A DNA stretch of 5,905 nt from the NCBI GenBank assembly GCA_022447335.1, contig JAKVCF010000133.1:1-5905 (forward strand), written 5' to 3'. Source of the DNA: Planctomycetota bacterium (lineage in GTDB: Bacteria; Planctomycetota; UBA1135). Each line of letters begins with the position of its first letter. The stretch's first letter is position 1. A model generated the notes under the pieces. The model saw nothing but the letters and a program-made list of their open reading frames with translations, made no database searches and was not told the origin of the DNA. Positions 1 through 5,241 of this stretch are shown here, piece by piece. A program made the translations under genes and the position numbers.

Positions 1-376
1 CAGTCGACTTCCACATGCCGGAACCATGGGAAACGTTGCCCCGCACGGTCTTTTCACCACCTCCCACATAAATAACATTGGAATCCCACTGACTTACGGC
101 CACAGCTCCGATTGATCCGCCGAAGTAACCATCACTAAGATTGGACCAAGTTTGCCCTGCATCTTCAGTGCGCCAGACCCCACCGCCTGCAGCGCCCATG
201 TAATAAGTGGTTGCATCTCCGGGGATACCGGCAACCGCCGCCGAACGACCGCCACGGTGCGGCCCAATCGAACGATATTCAAGCGCCTTGAAACGACTAA
301 TTTCTGGGGGCGCGGCGACATCCTCGACTTGCGGTGCCCACACTACGCTCCATATCAAAAGGGAGAGAGAAAGCAT
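1..376 (-). CDS. BNR/YVTN-type beta-propeller exported protein, N-terminal part (cut by left edge)
   Basis: The frame is open from the ATG at 374-376 to the left edge, giving 125 codons and no stop. After a short hydrophobic leader (residues 1-14, LSLLIWSVVWA, lacking the usual N-terminal Lys/Arg) comes the conserved opening of the large WD40/YVTN/BNR-repeat family: YRSIGPHRGGR (34-44), AVAGIPGD (48-55), YYMGAAGGGVW (58-68), an Asp-box TEDAGQTW (70-77), SIGAVAVS (88-95), VIYVGGGE (101-108), VRGNVSHG (111-118) and MWKST as the next blade begins. Family members are usually about 900-1100 residues, so most of the protein lies outside. They are often annotated as sortilin-like or glycosyl-hydrolase-like, but a catalytic role is not established. 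The start is bounded by an in-frame TAG at 386-388; the adjacent GTG (377-379) is an alternative. Its motifs give it no link to the Bat proteins; it merely follows in the same direction. Confidence 0.88.
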   Translation of the reverse strand, partial: MLSLSLLIWSVVWAPQVEDVAAPPEISRFKALEYRSIGPHRGGRSAAVAGIPGDATTYYMGAAGGGVWRTEDAGQTWSNLSDGYFGGSIGAVAVSQWDSNVIYVGGGEKTVRGNVSHGSGMWKST

Positions 377-437
377 CACGCGAGTCTAACAATGCCTCTC
401 CAAAACTCTGGTCGCAGCGCCTTGCAACTACGATCAC
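377..437 (-). other. 61-bp intergenic gap between BatD-like gene and BNR-repeat gene
   Basis: This is the only non-coding space in the window. I see no strong hairpin followed by a T-run on the minus strand, so no clear terminator for the Bat cluster, and no convincing -35/-10 pair. A purine-rich GGAGAGG (395-401) resembles a Shine-Dalgarno site but lies 18 nt from the ATG (15 nt from the GTG) of the BNR gene, farther than usual. Read-through from the operon into the BNR gene is possible. Confidence 0.5.
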
Positions 438-1832
438 TTAGCTTGCCAGGGCCTTCATCACTACATCCAAGGCGCGGCGCAAAGTTTCCCGGCGCACACC
501 CGCATCCACCAGAGGCGGCCCTCCGTAACGCATCGCCTCAGCCTCGCTCAAGAAATCAGCGACCTGCTCTGCGAGCACAGCCTCGATGCCAACCTCCCGC
601 AGACGCCGAGCGGTACCTGGGCCGCTCAGCCGCGCACAGGGCCATTCCAAACGTGTCGCCAACCACAGCTGTAAGGGCTCGATCGCATCCTCGTCCACAG
701 TCGCCACCTGTTCGATTTGCGTGAAGGCCTGCGCCTCGCGAGCCGCCACGTTACGCCTCAAGGCCTGGCGCGCCCAAGAAGCGAATGCTAGCAAACCCGC
801 ACCGAACAGAACTGAAATCCAGGCCGGAGTTGTCTCGATAGACCTCGCATCGAAATCTTCGACCCGATCAACATCGACCTCTTTTTGAGGCTCTTCGGAA
901 GAGCCAGTAATGAACAAGGTTTGCGACTCGCTCTGCTCAAGGATATAGCTTCCCTCATTCGAATCGAAGCGCAATACCTCGAAGGGTGCAAGAGTCCACT
1001 CACCAGCCCGAAGCAACCTGCCGTCGAAGCGAAAGTGCTGTTCGTCAGATCCCAACGTACCATCGTCTTCACGAATTGATCCCAGCCAAGCCCAAGCCTC
1101 CCCCTCGGGAGCGATCACCTGCAAAGTATCGGACAAGCCCTGACCGCGCGCGATCACACGCACTTGAAAGTCTTCGCCACGATATAGGGCCTGTGGAAGG
1201 CGCTCCACGCTAAGTCGAACTGGTCCCAACACGCCCGAGCTCTGCTCCGCGCGCGGATGATCTGGCAAGGCCTGAATCGTGAATGCAGAAACCTCTGCGT
1301 CCCCAACCCATTCCCGTTGATCCACTGGCATACGTTCCCCAAGAAAATCTTTCTCCCATTCGGTGGCATAGGTCAGTGTCAACCGAGCTCGAGGCAACTG
1401 TAAAGATTCGACGGAAGATGCCGTGGATGAAAATCGTAGCCAAGCATGCACCGTATATCGATTCCATGCCTCACCGCTCTCCATGAAAGGCTCGACCTTT
1501 GCACGCGCGAACTGTCCATCCCAAACGAAGCTGACTCCTCCGGAGGACTCCTCACGCAGCGGCTCAAAACGAAAATACTCCTGATCGCCCCAAGCACGCG
1601 TGTCCAATCTAACTGGTAAATCTAAAGGCCTGCGAAACACCGAAATCAATTGCTGCTCAATGACAGCAACCGGAAGTGCGAACTCCAGCTTGACCATACG
1701 CTCGCTTCCCGCCCAAATCGGCGATGTACCCGCGTCGACGCGTAGCCGTGCAATCTCCTGGGACGATGCGGTCGCCGCGCTCAGCATGACTACGCAGGCC
1801 ACAAACCCAAAGCGTAAAGCATTACCAATCAC
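438..1832 (-). CDS. batD: BatD-like membrane protein, GTG start
   Basis: Predicted 464-residue protein. A signal peptide (residues 1-22, hydrophobic FGFVACVVMLSAATA, cleavage near ATA/S or ASS/Q) is followed by two extracytoplasmic beta regions. The first has the BatD-type stretch PIWAGSERMVKLEF (38-51) and VFRRPLDLPV (65-74). The second, about 199-310, begins VLGPVRLSVERLP, continues with YRGEDFQVRVIARGQG and has the G-E-W-x-L-A-P-F-E-V motif (277-286). A single membrane helix at about 338-354 leads to a cytoplasmic helical tail (355-464). It is shorter than the roughly 550-600 residues common for BatD. The frame extends upstream, but the GTG at 1830-1832 is preferred because a GGAGG (1839-1843) sits 6 nt before it and the leader then starts cleanly; an ATG at 1848-1850 is the alternative. 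It overlaps the upstream lipoprotein gene by 11 nt. Likely a scaffold or partner of the VWA proteins in the envelope (inference). Confidence 0.88.
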   Translation of the reverse strand: MIGNALRFGFVACVVMLSAATASSQEIARLRVDAGTSPIWAGSERMVKLEFALPVAVIEQQLISVFRRPLDLPVRLDTRAWGDQEYFRFEPLREESSGGVSFVWDGQFARAKVEPFMESGEAWNRYTVHAWLRFSSTASSVESLQLPRARLTLTYATEWEKDFLGERMPVDQREWVGDAEVSAFTIQALPDHPRAEQSSGVLGPVRLSVERLPQALYRGEDFQVRVIARGQGLSDTLQVIAPEGEAWAWLGSIREDDGTLGSDEQHFRFDGRLLRAGEWTLAPFEVLRFDSNEGSYILEQSESQTLFITGSSEEPQKEVDVDRVEDFDARSIETTPAWISVLFGAGLLAFASWARQALRRNVAAREAQAFTQIEQVATVDEDAIEPLQLWLATRLEWPCARLSGPGTARRLREVGIEAVLAEQVADFLSEAEAMRYGGPPLVDAGVRRETLRRALDVVMKALAS

Positions 1833-2460
1833 GCTCGACCTCCGGGGCATCAATTCCGGGAAGCGCTTTACGCTCGGACCGCCTCTTCGCTTCCTGTTGC
1901 CGCACACGCTCCAGTAAAGCATCAATACGCTCAGGAGTCGGAGGTGGCGGAATCGCCAGAACATCCCGCGCTTCAGTTTCAATCGAATTGGGCGATTCCT
2001 GCTGCGCGCCTTCCTCCGCCGCGTCGCTCACTTCGATACCGGACTGCCTAGCCAAATCAAGCACTTCCGCCAATCGCCGTTGCGCTCGCTCGGCATTGCG
2101 GCAAGCCACCTTGTTCAGCACACTCTCCCGACTTGCAAACCTCCATTGCGTATCAGCGCGACGCAGACCGCGTACTGCTTCCTGCCAATTCTCAGCATTC
2201 CCAAAAGCGGCTTGAGCCTGTGCGAGCTGATCTTCGGCTTGATGCCAAACAATCTGCGCCGCCAAGAATCTCTGATAAGCGCCAACGACTCGATCGTCGA
2301 ATCCCGATAGCTCGCGCAATTCCTGTTCAGCCGTCGCCCATTTCCCCTCACGCAGCGCCTGATCGACATGCTCAATCTGCATGCGCGCTTCTTTACGCTG
2401 CTCACTTTTTTCGTTGCAAGCGACGAGGAAAATTCCGAGGAAGAAAAGATATCGAATCAT
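1822..2460 (-). CDS. BatC-like lipoprotein (predicted TPR-type helical)
   Basis: Predicted 212-residue lipoprotein. The leader MIRYLFFLGIFLVAC has a canonical lipobox L-V-A-C with the lipidated Cys at 15; residue 16 is Asn rather than Asp, which by the E. coli Lol rule would allow outer-membrane sorting. The mature part (about 24-142) is strongly helical and rich in Ala, Gln, Glu and Arg, with patterns such as QALREGKWATAEQELREL (34-51) that resemble degenerate TPR helices. A Pro-rich hinge (171-176) precedes a charged C-terminal helix (177-200) and the ending VERDW. A Trp-terminated, acidic/basic tail of the VEKDW kind is a recurring feature of BatC proteins, and the position between BatB and BatD agrees. 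The frame is open farther upstream (to 2514), but the start at 2458-2460 gives the lipobox, overlaps the BatB stop as ATGA and has GGGAGG 8 nt before it. The TPR assignment is by pattern only. Confidence 0.85.
   Translation of the reverse strand: MIRYLFFLGIFLVACNEKSEQRKEARMQIEHVDQALREGKWATAEQELRELSGFDDRVVGAYQRFLAAQIVWHQAEDQLAQAQAAFGNAENWQEAVRGLRRADTQWRFASRESVLNKVACRNAERAQRRLAEVLDLARQSGIEVSDAAEEGAQQESPNSIETEARDVLAIPPPPTPERIDALLERVRQQEAKRRSERKALPGIDAPEVERDW
1839..1843 (-). promoter_or_regulatory. Shine-Dalgarno site deciding the BatD GTG start
   Basis: GGAGG on the minus strand lies 6 nt before the GTG at 1830-1832. It is inside the last codons of the BatC-like gene (Pro-Glu-Val of its C-terminus), so the same bases encode the tail of one protein and the ribosome site of the next. 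It favours the GTG over the upstream in-frame ATG at 1848-1850, which has no comparable spacing. Confidence 0.75.
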
Positions 2461-2470
2461 GTACGCATCC
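2457..2470 (-). repeat. Recurring stop/start junction motif, copy 1 (BatB/BatC junction)
   Basis: The minus-strand sequence GGATGCGTACATGA holds the end of BatB (Arg-Met-Arg-Thr-stop), the tail of a GGGAGG ribosome site and the ATG of the BatC-like gene. The same 14 bases with one change occur at 4369-4382, at the junction into the BatA-like gene. Either convergent use of an efficient coupling signal or a trace of duplication of the VWA junction. Confidence 0.5.
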
Positions 2471-3416
2471 TCCCACCGAAAACAAGGCAGAGAAACGCAA
2501 GCAGCAGAGGCCAAGCAAAGCGAGATCCACGGCGCCCAAGATCATCGATGGACGCTAAACGAGTGGCATCCTTCTGCAGACGATTGCGCAATGCAAGCAA
2601 CTCAGGGTCGTCTAAGGCATCGCGATAACTTCCTGCCGTTCGTATACCCAGTTCACGCAGGTTCCGCGCATCTAGGGCCGTGACGACATCGCGGCCCTCA
2701 CGATCTATCAGAAAATTCGACCGCCCACGCTCTTGCACGACAATCTTGCTACCTGTCATGGTGCCATACCCCACAGCATGGATTGGAATGGGATTCTGCC
2801 ACTCACCAATCATTGCAAGAGCGCGTCCCTCAAGATCTTCTCCATCGGTCAGCAAAACGATTGCTTGCGCACGATCACTCTCGGAATCGAGAGCTTCGCG
2901 CGCGGCTTGTAACGCAGCTGCTAAATCCGTTCCACCGCGCCGCACTGCACTGGGATTGGCGATCGCGATCAAGGACGCATAACTCGCACGGTCGTCGGTC
3001 AAAGGAACTAATCGTCGCGTCTCACCAGAGAATGCAAGCAATGCAAAACGATCATCTACGCCGGACATGACCAATGAAGCCAAGGATTTATGCGCAGATT
3101 GCAATCGATTGGGCACTAAGTCGGTCGCAAGCATTGAGCGCGAGACATCGAGGCACACCACAATGTCGCTACCTTTACGCTCAGTTCGCAGCGATTCCCG
3201 CCCCCATTCTGGCTGCATGGCCGCTAGTACGAACCCCAGAGTTGCAAATGCCCACCAAGAAGCCTGACTGGCCTCTCCCTGCCCTAAACAGCGAGGCCCA
3301 AAGCACTCCATACGTCGACGCATACGCGCCCGATCACGGGACCGGATCCATGCATAGATGAGCGGTACAGCGGCAAGCGCCACCAGCCACTCCGGCGCAG
3401 CAAAGGCGAAGCTCAA
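2457..3416 (-). CDS. batB: BatB-like VWA-domain membrane protein, TTG start
   Basis: Predicted 319-residue inner-membrane protein. It begins with the family's opening F-A-x-P-x-W-L (5-11) and membrane helix (about 8-24), a second hydrophobic segment (54-68) ending in the typical MQPEWG, a VWA domain (about 82-280) and a C-terminal membrane helix (about 298-314). The metal-ion-dependent adhesion site looks complete: DVSRS (90-94), Thr163 in GGTDL and Asp191 in TDGED. The domain probably binds partner proteins outside the membrane through a divalent metal (family knowledge). The start is TTG at 3414-3416: it overlaps the BatA stop as TTGA, has GGAGAGG 7 nt upstream, and the next Met codons lie beyond the first membrane helix. 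BatB and BatA are paralogues of equal length, but only this one has the GGTDL and TDGED forms. Which is A and which is B is judged from order and is less sure than the family. Confidence 0.92.
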   Translation of the reverse strand: MSFAFAAPEWLVALAAVPLIYAWIRSRDRARMRRRMECFGPRCLGQGEASQASWWAFATLGFVLAAMQPEWGRESLRTERKGSDIVVCLDVSRSMLATDLVPNRLQSAHKSLASLVMSGVDDRFALLAFSGETRRLVPLTDDRASYASLIAIANPSAVRRGGTDLAAALQAAREALDSESDRAQAIVLLTDGEDLEGRALAMIGEWQNPIPIHAVGYGTMTGSKIVVQERGRSNFLIDREGRDVVTALDARNLRELGIRTAGSYRDALDDPELLALRNRLQKDATRLASIDDLGRRGSRFAWPLLLAFLCLVFGGRMRT

Positions 3417-4372
3417 GGCAGCACCTCTCCGGGGCCATGGCGGAGAGCCAACCCCGCGAACAGCAGCAAGGTCGCACAGAACAGCCAGGCCATGAAGCGA
3501 TTCTGATCTTCAAAGCGCGCCTCTGCGAAGGGGCTCTTAGCCAACCGATCAATGCTCGCGAAGACCTGCTCCAAAGTGAACATATCCTGCGCAGCGAAGG
3601 CACGGCCGCCTGTTTCCCGCGCCAACTCATGAAGGTTATCCGGATCTTCGCTAGCTACGGCAATGGGGTAAACACGCACCCCAAAGGCCCGGCATAGTGC
3701 AGCCGCTTCAAGCGGCCGCAGTGAACCTGGCTCGATGGGCGTCGCCACATTCTCCTTCCCGTCTGTAAGAAGCACGATTACCTTGGACTGCGCTTCACGC
3801 GTGGCCAAAACCTGCGCAGCACGCGCCACCGCAGCCCCAATCCCAGTGAGATCTTCGGGGCTATCTCGTTCCACTATTTCGACTTCGTGCAACAGCGCCA
3901 ACACGGCCATATGGTCCAATGAAGTCGGGCTGAGTAAGTCGGGATAACGAGCGAAGGCAATCAGGCCAATCCGATCCTCGCCGCGCGCCTCAACAAATTG
4001 AGATGCTGCATCGATGGCCACAGCAAGACGATCGCGCACCGGATCAAGGTCGCGCGCACCCATCGAAGAAGAACGATCGACGACCAGAAGAATCTCGACT
4101 CCCTCTCGTTCCGGCGGTAACGCCACTCGCTCAACCGGCCGAGCCATCGCCAAAGCCAGGATCACTATTCCAAATCCGTGCAGAACTCGAGCGATAGATA
4201 GTGCCCATGGAAAACCAGTGGGTACCGCGTTCAGCAAGAATGCTGGCCCCAAAGATTGCGTGAATTGTCCGCGACCACGCGCGCGATCTACAAACCACAG
4301 TGCTAGTGGTAGTAACAAGACAAGCAACCAGGCAGGATCTTGCAAGCGCGTGAAACTCAGTGCGTCGATCAT
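3413..4372 (-). CDS. batA: BatA-like VWA-domain membrane protein
   Basis: Predicted 319-residue inner-membrane protein. It starts with the family-typical short lead and L-x-D-P-A-W-L-L (10-17) running into a membrane helix (about 14-28), followed by a second hydrophobic segment (about 57-77) ending ALAMARP. The VWA domain (about 91-285) has a complete metal site: DRSSS (99-103), Thr176 in EDLTGIG and Asp204 in TDGKEN. A C-terminal helix (about 294-311) anchors the end. The phrase EGVEILLVVD and the ALAMARP segment match the BatA side of the family. The ATG at 4370-4372 overlaps the stop of the preceding gene as ATGA, with GAGGGG 8 nt upstream. It is likely to pair with the BatB-like protein and to be acted on by a MoxR ATPase encoded nearby (inference). 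Confidence 0.92.
   Translation of the reverse strand: MIDALSFTRLQDPAWLLVLLLPLALWFVDRARGRGQFTQSLGPAFLLNAVPTGFPWALSIARVLHGFGIVILALAMARPVERVALPPEREGVEILLVVDRSSSMGARDLDPVRDRLAVAIDAASQFVEARGEDRIGLIAFARYPDLLSPTSLDHMAVLALLHEVEIVERDSPEDLTGIGAAVARAAQVLATREAQSKVIVLLTDGKENVATPIEPGSLRPLEAAALCRAFGVRVYPIAVASEDPDNLHELARETGGRAFAAQDMFTLEQVFASIDRLAKSPFAEARFEDQNRFMAWLFCATLLLFAGLALRHGPGEVLP
3424..3430 (-). promoter_or_regulatory. Shine-Dalgarno site supporting the BatB TTG start
   Basis: GGAGAGG on the minus strand lies 7 nt before the TTG at 3414-3416 and within the last codons of the BatA-like gene. It supports initiation at the rare TTG codon that overlaps the upstream TGA. Confidence 0.7.
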
Positions 4373-4382
4373 GAACGCATCC
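4369..4382 (-). repeat. Recurring stop/start junction motif, copy 2 (290-aa gene/BatA junction)
   Basis: The minus-strand sequence GGATGCGTTCATGA contains Gly-Met-Arg-Ser-stop of the upstream gene and the overlapping ATG of the BatA-like gene. It differs from the copy at 2457-2470 at one position, in the same reading phase relative to both the stop and the start. Confidence 0.5.
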
Positions 4383-5241
4383 CCTCGACTGCGTGCAGCA
4401 CATCGGCGAGCTCATCGAGATCCTGATCGAGCGGAAGTGAGTTGACCTCGTCACCGAACAGCGATTGTTCGCAGGACTTCACCAGAGCCCGCAGGCTTTC
4501 GGCTTCTGTTGGTGGCAGTGCGTAACGCTGGATAACACGTTTCGTAAGCTCCTCGCCCCCCCAGGCACGCCCGGGCTCGAGTGCGCGCAGAAGTTCACGC
4601 GCGGCGATGCGTGCAGCAGATCGCTGCTCCTCGGTATCACCCGGCATCAATTGCACGCGCGCAAAATCATCCCACGGGTCCCAGTTTGCACGCTGTGCAC
4701 GTACAGCAACCGGGCGACGGCGCGCACTCCACCCGACTACTGCGAGATAGAGTAAAACCACCGTAAGTGCAGCTAAAGGATGAGCGCCTCCCTGAGCAGG
4801 CACGTTGGGGATGGGTGGCGCACCCTCAATCTGGCCCGCGTCCTTGGGCGACAGAACCGAGCGAACAATCAGCCGCAAGTCGGCGCCTGCCAAAACCTGC
4901 TCTTTCTCACGGTCAGGACCCTGCACCGCAAAGGGGAGCGCAATTGAGAGATCGCCTATTTGCCAAGCACGCAAACGCAAACGGCGAACCTCACGAACCT
5001 GGCCGCCACGCTCGGTGTGCTGCACACTCAGCTCTTCGACCTCAAGCGGATCGAGCATGTTGGCATCAAATCCCGAAACACGCCAACCTTCTGGCCATGT
5101 GCGGACCAGCGTAGCGTCGACAGCTTGACCAAAACTCCACTCCTGCGGTAAAGCACGCTCCCAACGCTGATTGACTGGCACTTCGCGGTCACAAGACCAC
5201 ATGACAGCCCACAGCAATACGAGCAGGGTGCGCAGAATCAT
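4369..5241 (-). CDS. Membrane-anchored BatD/DUF4381-like protein of the Bat operon
   Basis: Predicted 290-residue protein. An N-terminal hydrophobic leader (residues 3-16) ends in M-W-S-C (Cys17), which could be a poor lipobox or an ordinary signal sequence. An extracytoplasmic region (about 18-152) has BatD-like phrases: VRRLRLRAWQIGDLSIALPF (85-104) and ADLRLIVRSVLSP (120-132), the latter resembling the segment before the membrane helix in BatD and DUF4381 proteins. A membrane helix spans about 155-172, followed by an Arg-rich cytoplasmic start and a helical tail (about 205-290) containing ARELLRALEPG and EELTKRVIQRYALP, much like the tail of BatD. The ATG at 5239-5241 overlaps the DUF58 stop as ATGA, with GGGGGAG 3 nt before it. 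Its place between DUF58 and the first VWA gene is where DUF4381-type genes usually sit. The role is probably structural or regulatory in the same complex; I cannot assign an enzymatic activity. Confidence 0.75.
   Translation of the reverse strand: MILRTLLVLLWAVMWSCDREVPVNQRWERALPQEWSFGQAVDATLVRTWPEGWRVSGFDANMLDPLEVEELSVQHTERGGQVREVRRLRLRAWQIGDLSIALPFAVQGPDREKEQVLAGADLRLIVRSVLSPKDAGQIEGAPPIPNVPAQGGAHPLAALTVVLLYLAVVGWSARRRPVAVRAQRANWDPWDDFARVQLMPGDTEEQRSAARIAARELLRALEPGRAWGGEELTKRVIQRYALPPTEAESLRALVKSCEQSLFGDEVNSLPLDQDLDELADVLHAVEGMRS

Noticed and set aside
94..321. 75-residue minus-strand open frame within the BNR gene
   Set aside because: It is in a different frame from the BNR-family translation, which has clear conserved motifs; it is a shadow.
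377..437. Possible promoter or terminator in the gap
   Set aside because: TTGCAA is present on the minus strand, but no matching -10 box lies at a fitting distance; no stable stem with a T-run was found by eye.
152..724. 190-residue plus-strand open frame
   Set aside because: It runs antisense across the start of the BNR gene, the gap and the BatD C-terminus; its composition is Pro/Arg/Ser-rich with no domain or ribosome site, as expected for a shadow of GC-rich coding DNA.
1833..1982. N-terminal extension of BatD up to 1982
   Set aside because: The extension would overlap the BatC-like gene by 150 nt or more, gives an Arg-rich non-signal sequence, and loses the clean leader that begins at the GTG at 1832.
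2461..2514. 18-residue N-terminal extension of the BatC-like protein
   Set aside because: It would bury the lipoprotein leader, whereas the ATG at 2460 gives a perfect lipobox, a good ribosome site and an ATGA overlap.
4014..4445. 143-residue plus-strand open frame
   Set aside because: It is antisense to the BatA-like gene, Arg/Ser/Pro-rich, and shows no recognisable motif.
4767..5128. Overlapping plus-strand frames of 107-115 residues
   Set aside because: They are antisense to the coding 290-aa gene, have low-information composition, and lack ribosome sites.
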